From the NCBI GenBank assembly GCA_001687465.1, contig LVLI01000050.1, forward strand, positions 1-64,000: a stretch of DNA of 64,000 nt, in the 5' to 3' direction. A model generated the notes under the pieces. The model was given only the letters and a program-made list of their open reading frames with translations. It was not told the origin of the DNA and did no database searches. The stretch is from Halocafeteria seosinensis (taxonomy: Eukaryota > Sar > Bigyra > Bicosoecida). The position numbers were made by a program, and so were the translations under genes. Positions 10,375-21,197 of the stretch are shown one piece after another. Numbering within the stretch: position 1 is the first letter of the stretch; every line of letters begins with the position of its first letter.

Positions 10375-10577
10375 GAATACGAGAATACTTCCTCAAATCA
10401 TTATGATCTTGTTGTGTTCGAAAGCTTGTTTCGTCAATTGCTGACGCGCGAGGGCTTGCCTGAGATCAGGGATCATAGTATCGAAAGACGCATCCGGAAG
10501 AACATAAACATATGTAGCAAGCATATCCAACAATTCAAGAACTCAAACTTTGCCTAGGTTCTTTGCACTCACGGTCA

Positions 10578-11390
10578 TCATTTCATTTCGTTCTCTTCGA
10601 TTCTCTTTAGGTTGGACATACATTGTAGATGCTGTTCGTATGCTGCCCAGTCATCATGTGTCCACTCGGAAAAATTATCCGAGCAGGCTTTCATACGCAA
10701 CGGATTCTCAAACACAGCGCGAACAACGTCCACTTTATCGCCCACGTTTACATCGTAAGGAAACAGTTGTTGAACTTTGTGGACACGATAAACCCCACCA
10801 CCTACTTCCATAAATAACTTCGTCTGCACCCTCTCTCCTTGAAAGGCGATGCGAAAATCATCAAGTACTGTGTTCGGATCATTCCCGCACTCTCTAGGAA
10901 AACTGGTGATGTATTGAAAGTCCTTACGTGTGTCTTCGAGACCAGGACGTTCCAATGAGCCCGCAAGTGGGAAGTTTTCACTTAAAGAACACCGTAGACT
11001 AATTTGCATGCCGTATGATAAGGCGCGTCCACAGAAAACGCGGCCGTAAACGGTGCCATCTTCATTTTGTACCGCAGAGTGGGCTTGCCAAAATAGTTCA
11101 AATGATCTCCACTTGGCCTCGCTTGGCATCTCATTCGCGTTAAAGACTTGACAACCCAGTGCTTGTAGTCCGCTATTTTTCGCTGCCAATATCCTTTTAT
11201 TGTCGTAGGTTATCAAATTGTTGCCCGGCATTTTCACCACCTGGGCATGAAGTGTGTACTTGCTCCGGCTAAACGTAAAGTCGTCAATGTGTCTTTGCTT
11301 GCTTGGGTCCCATGGAATCACGCTCTTCTGCGAGAACCGAATTTGAGCAGGATCCACATCTTTTATATTCCCTTCGTAGAGCCTGGCCAT
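10578..11390 (-). CDS. Protein with ParB-like domain (270 aa), function unknown
   Basis: I chose the ATG at 11390; the longer open frame to 11435 would need a GTG start. Residues about 10-95 show the layout I associate with ParB/sulfiredoxin-like domains: an IRFSQ segment, a short loop, a hydrophobic strand, then a DNKRILAAKNSG segment (the usual DNRRL...A...AG motif). The remaining 170 residues have no motif I recognise. No signal peptide, membrane helix or Ser/Thr stalk, so it is unrelated to its neighbours. It lies between a family pseudogene and a family relic. The domain call is by motif resemblance only; the full catalytic set of ParB-type nucleases is not evident. Confidence 0.6.
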   Translation of the reverse strand: MARLYEGNIKDVDPAQIRFSQKSVIPWDPSKQRHIDDFTFSRSKYTLHAQVVKMPGNNLITYDNKRILAAKNSGLQALGCQVFNANEMPSEAKWRSFELFWQAHSAVQNEDGTVYGRVFCGRALSYGMQISLRCSLSENFPLAGSLERPGLEDTRKDFQYITSFPRECGNDPNTVLDDFRIAFQGERVQTKLFMEVGGGVYRVHKVQQLFPYDVNVGDKVDVVRAVFENPLRMKACSDNFSEWTHDDWAAYEQHLQCMSNLKRIEENEMK

Positions 11391-11856
11391 ACTGTTATTG
11401 GTGAGTACATGTACATGTATGTATGATATGGACACGGCTCGTTGGTTAGAGCACTGTGGGTTCCCTTTTTCTTTTGATTTGCTCTATCGATAATCAGGAT
11501 AATGTAGAGCAAGACAGCGCTACGATACGAGGATCTATACACATGTACTGTCCTGGATTAATTCCAAGAATTGCCTGCCTAATAATGGCCAATTCCTGAT
11601 GAAATCGTGTGGTTGTAGAGGGCCCTGGTTGTGCTGGCACTGACCGGCCAAAAAAGGAAAAATCGTCCGTCCCACAGGCTGCTGAAAATTGACAGGACTC
11701 TGTCGACCGTTGGCCAAAGCGACGAGTTCACTGTCCACATATATGTATACCATCGCTAATGATGTCAATGACTTGTTTTTCCGAATATACTGATAGATAT
11801 CCAGCAAAATACTGTGTTGGTATTATGCATGTCTCCCCAATAATATCACCCATAGA
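11391..11856. other. Spacer, no gene seen
   Basis: No supported gene. A tRNA D-arm-like stretch near 11,430-11,455 is not followed by pairing anticodon or T arms. Confidence 0.5.
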
Positions 11857-12285
11857 CTAACATTCCGTAATGCTAGGGTCACCTCCGTCATCGCCTGGGA
11901 TGCCGCCGCTGCCATCTCGAGATATATAGCCTGTAGAGTAGCATCCCTGAATGTATACATATCCATCATCAGCTCTAGTTTTACCGCCAATTATTCCTCC
12001 GGCTTCCATTCCTTCAATGACGACTTCGGAATAGCAGTTCGTAATGTAAACTCGGCGTTCCGAACTCCCTGCAAACTGGCCGCATATCCCACCAGTATCT
12101 ATCCCCATCAAAGTTCCAGTGGAGTTACAATAACTAATGTTGGCAATGCCTCCATTGGAACCCACTATGCCACCAGCACTGCCTTCAGTTACATGATAAT
12201 TGCCATCGAGGACTCAATTGGCGCGCAAGGTAATGAAGTCGTCGCCATTCCAACCCTCCACATTGTATACAATCATTATTGGCAA
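11857..12285 (-). pseudogene. GLUG-repeat gene relic
   Basis: On the minus strand from about 12,285 the cap motif WNGDDFITLRAN appears, followed at once by a stop codon where family members have Glu, then a partly matching cap segment. An internal deletion joins this to three or four rungs (GGICG, GGIIG, GGIPG), ending at a stop at 11857. No signal segment, stalk or tail remains. It marks an old family locus between the ParB-like gene and the gene at 13110. Confidence 0.75.
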
Positions 12286-13109
12286 TATGTTCGCATACGT
12301 CCAAGGCGCTACAACTGTACAACAACTTGTACAATAAGACGTCCGAGCTCGAGGAGGCTCAAAGCGTGCAGACCACAAGTCATAGAAGTTGCTGCTGCAA
12401 GAAAGCCGTTCCTTGTACCACGTCAAGTGTCCCGGGCTTGACATTTTCTCAGTCGCAATAACTCTGTCAGCCCGACAGGGATAGAGCTGCATAATCCAAT
12501 TGTGCACTTCAGAACAACGGTCTATTCCGCACATGGAAAAATCTCACCATCAGAAATCCCAAAACTAAGAACACTATCATAGTTGTAAGCGTGTATATGA
12601 ACTTTACAATCTGGTATACGAGTTTGTAAGTGCACATGGACTTCGTGGGACGATATATCCTGATGAACTGCCGGCCGGTGCTCCCGGGGTATCACACAAA
12701 AGGTCGGAACATCCACGTATCACGGAATATGAAGACAACCCAGCACGAGGCACTCAAAGAGCATCCTCTTAGTATGCTGGGTTAACCGTGGGCACCAAGG
12801 AAGAGCCTTCCCCTGCGTTCAGTCACCGTTCATCGTGATAATTCTTGACATGTGGTGGGCGCTTTGTGAAAATTTGGAAATCAGCAATGGAGGTGAATGA
12901 GGCTTCAATGCGTCAGTGCTCGGGGAACGCACAAACACTGCTTTGGGATATGAAGAGCTTGCTCTTGTAGGAGTCCTGTTTGAGTGAATCTTGGTGCACT
13001 GCCACCTGAGTCGGAATATCCAATACTGTGTAGTTTGCTTTGTATTGTACAACTTGTATCATACTCATTTTAGATTTTGGAAACTTGCCTCCATCGTTTG
13101 CTTTTGCTC
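12286..13109. other. Spacer, no gene seen
   Basis: Short open frames on both strands, with no recognisable motif. The part nearest 13109 is 3' flank of the next minus-strand gene; I could not find a decayed cytoplasmic tail there. Confidence 0.45.
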
Positions 13110-15026
13110 CTAGAGCGTACTTTTGCAGTTCACTCTTTGTAAGGGTATCTTAAATCGCTCTCGAGTTGCTAAAGATTGTGGCGAATTTCCGAATTCAGAA
13201 GAATTGCGTGGCACTGCTTCAGTCATCGTCGGTGAAACTGGGAGAGAGCACGTTCCTGAAATTGAAGATGACTGAGTCGGAGAGAACGAGGTGGTACCCG
13301 AAGCAGAGGGAGACGGGCTGCTTGGCAGCGTTGGTATACTGGAGTACGTAGCACTGCGTGAAATTGAAGATAACCGAGTCGACGAAAACGAGGTGGTACC
13401 CGAAGTAGAGGGAGGCGGGATGCTTTGCAGTGTTGATGTACTCGAAGCAGAGGAAGACGGGGTGAGGGACAATTTTGGTGTACTGGAGTACGTAACAGTG
13501 CTTGACTCTGTTGGCGACGGAGTGGGGATACTGATTTCCGGTATTTGGAAACGCAGAATCGGCAAGCGATCACTTCCGTTCAAAGCCCATGTTTCGTTGT
13601 CCCAGTTCCGATACAGTTGACCTCCTATATCGTCCAAAGATCCAGAGACCTCCATCGTCGAGGCAGTATCCCCTGTTCCGACTATTCCGGAATTGTCGTC
13701 TGTGCCGGTGCCGTTGTACACTGAATACTCCACTTGGACATCACCGTCAACAGCACCTATGATGCCACCGGCCTCTTGACCAATAGCAACACCGGAACAA
13801 TACACGTTGAAGATGTATACATGGCCCGAACCTTCTCCTGCCCCCACCCCAGTGACACCTCCTGCCTTTTCACCAAGAATATCACCTTCGGTATAACAAT
13901 TTTGAATGTGCACTATTCCTCTCACGCCTGTACAGTGCCCGCTAATGCCACCTGCTCCATTTGCTTGTATACGTCCCTTAGTATAACATTCCCGGATGTG
14001 TATTGTCCCGCCGCTTGCACCACCACCTCCACCTACAATACCACCTCCGTCATGAGAAAGAATATCTCCTGTTGAGTACGACTGGGTGATATTGACTTGG
14101 CCGTGATCGAAGCCGACATGGTCGCCACAAATACCTCCAGCAAAGCCTCTTTCTATATTTCCAATCGAAAAGCATTTGGTTATGCGAGCAATTCCATTGT
14201 GGTCTCCTGCATGCGCTCCAGTTATGCCCCCAGCTGCCGTGCCACCAATCCCTGTAGAATAGGAATCCGAAACGTGGATTTCGCCACCATTGGAACCAGA
14301 ATAGGAACCACAGATGCCACCCGCACCCAGATGTCCAATCTTGCCTGTAGAACTACACGAGTCCACTACAAAATATTGTTGATCCCTTCGGACGACAAAA
14401 CCACCTTGTGCGGCGATTGTACCGTTCCGCATATGCACACGCTTAATTAGTGGGGCTTCAGAAAATGACGTCACACTCGGATTAACCTTGAACAGTCCTT
14501 CAAAATCATCGATTCCCGTTAAATCAATAATGTTCAAGCTATTATGTCTTCCGCCGCCACCATGAAATATTTCGTTAACACCCAGAGTAATATGCGTTTC
14601 CTTCGTATATCCATGAGAATTCCAATCCAATATGCTGCAGTTCAATTGAAACAATTGAATCCCGGGAATATAGTGAAAACATGGTTCAAACCCATCTATG
14701 ATATTGCTTCGTAAGTCTGCGTCTCCGTTTGCAGAATCAACCCCGCTTAGCTCCATTATTACTAGAATTGAGCAAAGCAACAAAACGCGGTTTATCGAAA
14801 TCCTAGTTCTTTGCAAGAAACGAGAGCGACTCTTCCTTCTGTTTAACTCATCCAGACGTCCCCAAAGCTTAGGCAACGTGGTTTCAAGGATACGGCTTGT
14901 CACCAGGATCGCCGTCATCAAACTAAATCTCAACGCTGCTCCCATCAAGACAGTCACACAAGAGAGAGAGTGAACCTGCTCAGGATCGGGGAAAGCGCAT
15001 CGCTGAGGCAGTTGCAGGACTACCAT
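13110..15026 (-). CDS. GLUG-repeat surface protein, short-tailed form (638 aa)
   Basis: ATG chosen at 15026; the frame extends to 15086 only with a TTG. Two hydrophobic stretches precede the ectodomain (about residues 24-45 and 80-95), the second probably the signal or anchor just before the DADLRSNI cap start. Seven rungs follow, ending with GGIIGAV and the YSVYNG strand, then a closing RLPILRFQ segment and a Ser/Thr/Pro stalk. The C-terminus is short and basic, with RFKIPLQRVNCK, matching the KLPI tail of the genes ending at 3556 and 46434. No transmembrane helix after the stalk. It is the most divergent family member here, which makes the shared short tail informative. Likely secreted or N-terminally anchored. 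Confidence 0.8.
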   Translation of the reverse strand: MVVLQLPQRCAFPDPEQVHSLSCVTVLMGAALRFSLMTAILVTSRILETTLPKLWGRLDELNRRKSRSRFLQRTRISINRVLLLCSILVIMELSGVDSANGDADLRSNIIDGFEPCFHYIPGIQLFQLNCSILDWNSHGYTKETHITLGVNEIFHGGGGRHNSLNIIDLTGIDDFEGLFKVNPSVTSFSEAPLIKRVHMRNGTIAAQGGFVVRRDQQYFVVDSCSSTGKIGHLGAGGICGSYSGSNGGEIHVSDSYSTGIGGTAAGGITGAHAGDHNGIARITKCFSIGNIERGFAGGICGDHVGFDHGQVNITQSYSTGDILSHDGGGIVGGGGGASGGTIHIRECYTKGRIQANGAGGISGHCTGVRGIVHIQNCYTEGDILGEKAGGVTGVGAGEGSGHVYIFNVYCSGVAIGQEAGGIIGAVDGDVQVEYSVYNGTGTDDNSGIVGTGDTASTMEVSGSLDDIGGQLYRNWDNETWALNGSDRLPILRFQIPEISIPTPSPTESSTVTYSSTPKLSLTPSSSASSTSTLQSIPPPSTSGTTSFSSTRLSSISRSATYSSIPTLPSSPSPSASGTTSFSPTQSSSISGTCSLPVSPTMTEAVPRNSSEFGNSPQSLATRERFKIPLQRVNCKSTL

Positions 15027-16129
15027 TGCTGACGTTAATTCCCTCGGTAGCCTGCAACACAACACGACACAGTCAAGCCAAAACAAACATCTACTGCTGT
15101 AAGGATGTAGTTAAAGTGTCTTCAGACCAGCTAACTTACTTTGAAGCTTGCTCTCCTCGTTCGCAGGGAGGGACTGGGGCTAGTCAATCAGCTGTGGTGG
15201 AGACCGCAATGCTATTACTCCTGTTGCCAAGAGGACGGGAAAGATCCACAGACACTTCCATTTTGGTCCATCATCAAGTACCATGTTCATCTTTGTCGTA
15301 GACATGACCGGGCTGCTGGGGAAGCTTCGCTTTTGGTGACCGTTTTGCTTTTTCTACACTGGATTAAGTACCACTTGCGCTGCTTTTCTTATAGTTGAAT
15401 CAATTGATGGAGGAAGGTGGCGTACCCGCTCCTTGTATGCCTCCGAATACAGATGGTTAACACGCTAGGAGCAGCCGAGGAGTGTCCACCACCTGGGCAT
15501 GCTTTTGCAGACAAGAATCACCGAAGCAAGATGGGAAAGCGAGAAAAGTTTCTTCGCATGTTGCTTTCCAAACAATAACAAAGCGTAAAGTCTGCTTAGC
15601 TAGGTAGTCGTAAAGACGTACAAGGAATCATGTCATGATTATCATGAATGGACGTTGTGAATCACTGCTTCAAGTTCCACGAGAACCGTTCCGCCGGTGC
15701 TGCAGGCTGCAAGTTGCCTGCACCTGCAAGGGCGGTACAAGATGATAGACAGGTTAGTGGGCTGGCTTACTCCCTGACGCTGCTGTATTTAGCCAAGAGA
15801 CGGAATTACGGACAAAAGTTGTTGAGTCGACAACACAAGGTACAACAAGCATATTGGACTACTGCGGACCTGGTATATCTTATGCTGGAACCGAGTGTAC
15901 CACGTATGTGTGCGAAAAGAGCCTATATCCATGACCGTGCCTTCGGAGTATACAGTTATTCACGCAAAAACCAGTCAAGGCCGGAGAGTTAGGTGACCTC
16001 AAAAGAGAGATCGCTGCCTTTTAAACATAAACAAGGATTTCCTCCGCCAGGCGACACTGATTCTTCAATCCAGGTGGCGCAGAGGAGATTGTTGGTGGTA
16101 TAGAGGTTGGAGGAGTTCTTACTACAGAG
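15027..16129. other. Spacer, no gene seen
   Basis: Upstream region of the minus-strand gene at 15026 and the 3' side of the LRR relic. The open Pro/Ser/Thr-rich minus frame at 16021-16272 may hold the decayed stalk of that relic. Nothing else recognisable. Confidence 0.4.
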
Positions 16130-16760
16130 TCAGTTGGAAACCGGGGTGGTGTGTTGGTGCTGATGCTTGTATCTGTAGGAGTTTTGCGGTGAGATCCCCT
16201 TAAACACGGATTTCGTGATTGAGTGAATACTTCTGCAAACGTGAGAAACAGTCTCCAGAATGGCATGCCCACTGAATGTACTTCAGAATGGCTTACGTAG
16301 TAGTTCGAGTGAACAGCTGAAAGCCTCCGTCAGGAAGTGAGTTTAAATTCTTGCATTCGAGGTTTAGGTACCTGCACAGAAAATAGTCTTCTTGCCATTG
16401 CCTCCTCGGTGCTGAGAGGAACTTACGGGTACGAAGATAAACAGCTAGCAACGGTCAGTTCCGGAGCGATGGAATCAATACATAGGTTTTCAAGGCTCCT
16501 GTTCAACAGCAGTGCCACCGCAAGTGTAAATATAACACAAAACTGAGACCGTTTGACCTACCCTGTCCTACGTCGTACCACATACCAGCAAGCTGCAGGC
16601 GGATCGTCACTTCCACAGGAACAACACTCTAGGACACGTTCACCACGCTCCTCTCAAAACAAATGCTGCCGCATTTGTTTGCAACGTCACATCTGTCAAG
16701 GTGCCTAGGTCCAGTATCACTTTCGAAAGAGCGGACTTGTGGTGGAACTGTGGAACGTTC
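16130..16760 (-). pseudogene. Decayed leucine-rich-repeat gene (paralog of 18340-19998)
   Basis: Four exons can be read with the same phase-2 boundaries as the intact paralog: 3' part of exon 1 (about 16760-16586, ending in RVLECCSCG and a split Trp codon), 16498-16427 (contains IDSIAPE), 16371-16297 (LRR with YLNLECKNLNSLP) and 16232-16130 (SIHSITKSVFKGIS, then an in-frame TGA). Introns are 87, 55 and 64 nt with GT/AG ends. A frameshift of about +2 interrupts exon 1 before RVLE, and the C-terminal region is lost after the TGA. The intact paralog has FLESCETKSACC where this copy has HLDRCDVANKCG. Probably non-functional. Confidence 0.7.
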
Positions 16761-17739
16761 TTCTGCTTGCTATTTCTCGCCAAGATGTTGACACACACAC
16801 AAATGTGACAGATAGCCCACCGGCCGGGAAGTTGACCGCATCCTCTTAACGAGGAGCGGTATGCGCCCGTGTTAAGCAGCGACGGGCCCGCTGTTCCTGC
16901 AGCCTTGATGTTGAAGCCAAAATGTAGACGATAATTCGGAGAAATGACGGAACGTTCGATTTTCCGTTGGGTTGCCTCACCCTCTTATGCTTCTCCGGGC
17001 AAGTAGTGAAATAAATTGTGCCGGTGACCTCTGCAGGAAGTTAATTTCGAACCACAGAGAGTTGAGCGGACAATTACTGCTCGTTCGAACACTTACTTCT
17101 CTTAGCAAAACAGGTATGATGTAAACTTGATTGTCTACTGCTGAGACTCGAGGTGGAATAAGCTCCCATATGCTCGCAGTCTTCAACAACCCCGTGGGCG
17201 ATCCCAGGATGAACTTCCGAGACGCTCACTGCCGATAACATGATCACCACAGCAACTCTTGCTCTTCCTTCCTACACTATAGTTAGTACAAATATTGTGA
17301 TAAGGCCTCTTTCACCTTTTCAGCGATTGTGGATTGATATACAAGCTACAGTGGCCAAGTGCAGACGCAGGGCTTCAGCCGAACAAATGAGGGTTGTTGC
17401 AGAACAATTAAGCGGCTCTGCATGCACACTAAAGTTTGGAATAAACCATTAGAAGAATTGAAAGCAAAAAATACAAGTAAAATGGACAAGTGCTTTAATG
17501 TCGTAGGAAAGAACAAGTTTCCCTGCTCTTTTGGAACTTAGAATTCTAGGGCTCGCAGTGAGTCGCGGGTGTCACAGTGGTGGTCCACTGGTGGAGCACA
17601 TACACACGATTCCGTCGAAGCAGTTTCACACCAATTAAATTCCGCTTCTATTAAGTATAAAAGAAGAGTAGAGATCTAGTCATTCCTTGCTGGCACCGAA
17701 CTGCCGTTCCCCCATTACGGGACGCTTCTGGACACTGTG
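16761..17739. other. Spacer inside the decayed LRR locus
   Basis: No exon could be supported here. The 5' part of the LRR paralog's exon 1 appears only beyond this stretch, so it may be an insertion or highly diverged exon 1 sequence. Confidence 0.35.
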
Positions 17740-17956
17740 CTACCGGAAGCCCCCATACACAGACATGAGCATGACGCAAGTGCAATGATGCGGAGGCAAG
17801 TGTCGATTCCTTGCTGTCAAATATGCATGGCTTCCTTTCGCGTATTGCTGTTTCCAGTTACGGCCTCCGGAAACCTACGGCCGGCGCTGGAACCACGATG
17901 GTGTATGATCGAAATGATTGCTACTTTTCAAACTCCAGTGGCCCATTAAGTGGCAT
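17740..17956 (-). pseudogene. Relic of LRR gene exon 1, 5' part
   Basis: From the ATG at 17956 the minus strand reads MPLNGPLEFEK followed by a stop, against MAPYGPLEWEK at the start of the intact LRR gene (19998). The DNA around 17820-17880 is similar to 19850-19915, and the upstream flank beyond 17956 also matches that beyond 19998. It belongs with the relic at 16130-16760. Confidence 0.6.
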
Positions 17957-18339
17957 TGGCGTTGATTGAGTGATTCTATGTGACTTAGCTGAATTTAGCC
18001 TCCTGTATGGCCTCCCAGAAGGACCTCGGTCTGTAGGGCTGAAAGTTCCAGCCTGGCCACATGTTCTTCTGTTTCGTTATAACCGTGAATACAGATCAAA
18101 ATTGACAATACTGTTTTAATCTGGAAACACATGCCTCGCGAATCAAGATCAAAGTTCTTTTCCACAACAATTTGTAGGCTTTCGTGGCGAAATAAGGATT
18201 CCATATACGCTGGGGGAGTGGCCAGCGTTTCGTCAACTTGCTAAGGATATGAGATTTCCAGAGGTATGCTCTCTAAAAGGAGGTATCTTCGCCTGTCTGG
18301 CTATATTATGAATATGAACGTTCCACCTCAGTACCAGCT
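17957..18339. other. Spacer, no gene seen
   Basis: Upstream flank of the relic (similar to 19999-20080) and 3' flank of the LRR gene. Nothing further recognisable. Confidence 0.4.
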
Positions 18340-19998
18340 CTACCGCCAATCTCTCGTTACACGCTGACGCCGCTTCTGCTGTTTCACCATCCGCTTAGGA
18401 AATTGTACAAGAACGTCGGCAGGAAACGCGTCGTTTCGCGATTTTTGAGTTGGATCTGTAGAACTTGTCGGATGTTGTGGTTTGCTGGAGCTAGAGGCTA
18501 GATAAGGCGAACTTGGCACTACAGTCTCTGAGCTCGTAGCAGTAGAGTCCGTGAAGCTTACAGGTGTTGATGACGGGGACGACGTAAGGGAACTCGGGAT
18601 TGTAGATGAAGTGGGGGGCGTTGTCTCTGAACTCGTAGCAGTAGAAGTCATAAAGCTCAAAGATGTTGACGACGGAGACGAAGTCAATGAGCTCGGACTC
18701 GAGGATGAAGTGGTTGTGCTTGTTGGAGTGGGGAGGCCGCTGAGGCAGAACATTGTGTCGTACACTCCGCCACCTAGCGGCTCAGCGAAGCGTGTTCCGA
18801 GAGGACAGTTGCTATTGTGTGCCCCAGGGTTACCCTCCAAATAGCTGCAGATCCAATTTCGAGAGCTTATTATCAAGAGCGTCAAAGTCTGCACTAACGT
18901 ACCCCCTGAAACCAACAGGGAACCCCACGAAAATTGAAGCGGGAAGTGATTGTATTTGGTTGTCCTCCAAATGGCTGCAGTCGACATTGAACTGTAACTC
19001 TGACATTGAGCCACTAAAATGCGATGCGGTACGAACATTTCGACGTTGGTTGATTTGACGGAATCGAACAGGTCAGCCGGCAGGTTTGTTAGGTTGTTAC
19101 CCAACAAGTTCCTGAATTAACATAAATCACATGAATATCTCTCTGCACTAGAGCACATCCCCTACTTACAGCACCTGGTTATTTGAAACTCCCTGGAACA
19201 CTTTTTTAGTGAGCGCCTCGATACTGTTGTGCTCAAGATTTCTGCGACCACAAGCAGCACTTTTCGGCCACAATTGAAGGGGCGCTGCATAAAGGTCCTA
19301 CTTACATCGTCGAAAACAGTAGACCTTGAAATGCATGGTCAGGAACAGACTGCAAATTATTGTGTCCCAGATTTCTGTACAAGAGCAAATACCTCATCAG
19401 TGAAGTTCCCGTCCATTACGAAGAACAACTGGAACTCACACAAATCTCGGACAGAGCGTACAATCCTCAAAAGAAACATTCTCTGCGATAGAGTCAATGT
19501 CCTCGCCTTGTAGCTCCCTGCCAACAAAACAAATAAGATGATGCACACGCGATCTCAGCGGGCTCCATGGTTGTTAACTTACCATGTGTCAGGGAGATCT
19601 GTATCCAAACCACAAAAGCAAAACTCCAAGACACGTTTCCCATTTTCATTGCAAATTTTGCAACAAGCACTTTTGGTCTCGCAACTCTCAAGGAATCGAT
19701 TCTTGCCACCAGTGTTGGACGAACCCGTGGAAAGCGGACGCTCCGCAGAATTCTGGAGGGCAGTACTGCCGTACACGTTGCCAGAAAGGAATACAGCGGT
19801 CAAAATGCCACCGACGACGACGAGTGCACTAAACGTGTTCCACGGACTCAAACATGTATGGCTTCCTTTCTTGTGCTGCTGTTTCCACCGAGAGTTTCTG
19901 GAAACCGGCACATGGTGCTGGGCTATATGAATAACATGACGGTACATGCCCAAACAGAATTGCTCCTTTTCCCACTCCAGCGGCCCGTAAGGTGCCAT
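18340..19998 (-). CDS. Leucine-rich-repeat membrane protein, 7 exons, 428 aa
   Basis: Exons on the minus strand: 19998-19583, 19517-19440, 19374-19306, 19241-19170, 19111-19037, 18974-18903, 18844-18340. The six introns are 58-65 nt, five with near-consensus donors (GTAAGT, GTGAGT, GTACGT) and one weaker (GTTCGT); all acceptors are CAG and all introns are phase 2. Spliced length is 1287 nt, an exact 429 codons with stop. Exon 1 encodes a cytosolic-looking N-terminus, a hydrophobic segment (SALVVVGGILTAVFLSG) and a Cys-rich cap. Exons 3-6 each encode one LRR (for example NLGHNNLQSVPDHAF, NLLGNNLTNLPADLF). Exon 7 has a capping segment (YLEGNPGAHNSNCPLG), a Ser/Thr stalk and a basic end. Likely a surface recognition or adhesion protein; ligand unknown. 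Exon-intron structure is inferred from sequence, without transcripts. Confidence 0.85.
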
Positions 19999-21197
19999 CG
20001 ACGTTGACTAATTGATTTTGTGTGGCTTAGATGAATTTAGCGTCATCTATCGGCGGCTAGCCGCCAGGAGGAACTCAGACTGTTCCTTCTATACACGGAA
20101 GAGCAAAGTGGAAGTGGCAGCACAATGGCACGTACTCAGGGCTCCTCAAAGATGTAAAAGACCCTGCTTAATACCAGTTACGCATTGGCAAACATGGACA
20201 AACAAACGTCTGTGGTATGTTCGCTCAGAATACTAGTTGTACGGTCGTATAGGTAGTTGGAAGTGACTCAGAACTGTTGCTTTTATTGCCCACAGAAAGG
20301 TGAGCTACAAATCTCTGTGGAGAAAGAAATGCCCGTTTGATGCCGACTGTAGAAAAGTGTTGTTATTGGATCAAAATGTCATGTGGTGCCGGAAACAAGT
20401 GTCAAACGAGCTCAAGCGATCCCAGGATGGAACTCCGGAAAGCGAATGGCGAACGATGCTATTATTTCGGGAGCCTTCCATGGAGTTGTCGATACGGATA
20501 AGGCTAACATATTCCAATTAAGTTCTGAAAATTATCTGGGTACTGCTACGCGGGTGGACTTGTCCCATTCCGGAAACTGGGAATCCACGATCGCTATCGC
20601 AACCACTTTGTGCTGTGGTCCGATATTCCTTTGTGTATTTGCTGACCTTAAATTAGTGTATGAGCAACATTATGGAGCTTGACATGTGCGTGTTGGCATT
20701 GAGCAATGGCTATTGACCGCCATAGCAACATGGGGAGAGTTGTTGAAGAACTTGGGGTTTTCTGACAGTTCTGAACTTCACCGCGCGCATTGTCCGCATC
20801 TCCCGCCTTCAATCAGCATGCACAATATAGTAGTATTCAGCGGCTACATAGGCCCAGATAGGTCGTTCCTCACTTTATGCAGATCCAATTTCCTACCTTC
20901 AGCCTCAGCGGGGCCTTGGAAGGGCAGGATCTGTGAATGGCAAAAGTCTTGAGAATGTGGTTTCATTGCGACTGGGGCATCAGATCTGTGAACCAGCACG
21001 CTGAGCTGTCATCTTGGGGTAAATAGGGTCAGGTGTGAATCATTGGTGCTGTAGAGAAAGTGAGAGATATTGGATTGTCCAATCTGCATCAGTCGTTTAT
21101 TAGGCTCCTTATCAACAAAATTGAGCCATCGTCTGTAAGGGTTTCGTGAGTGGTTCTAAAGTTACGAAGAGTCCCCGTGAGAACGTAACTGCGAAAA
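19999..21197. other. Spacer between divergent LRR and TPR genes
   Basis: Upstream region for both the minus-strand LRR gene (from 19998) and the plus-strand TPR gene (from 21198), so both promoters should lie here. Several short open frames, none with a recognisable motif. Confidence 0.4.

Noticed and set aside
11420-11465. tRNA-like D-arm (GCTC...GAGC)
   Set aside because: No pairing anticodon stem, T arm or acceptor stem follows, even allowing an intron.
15027-21197. Transposon or integrated virus in the family-free centre
   Set aside because: No transposase, integrase, reverse transcriptase or terminal repeat could be recognised there.
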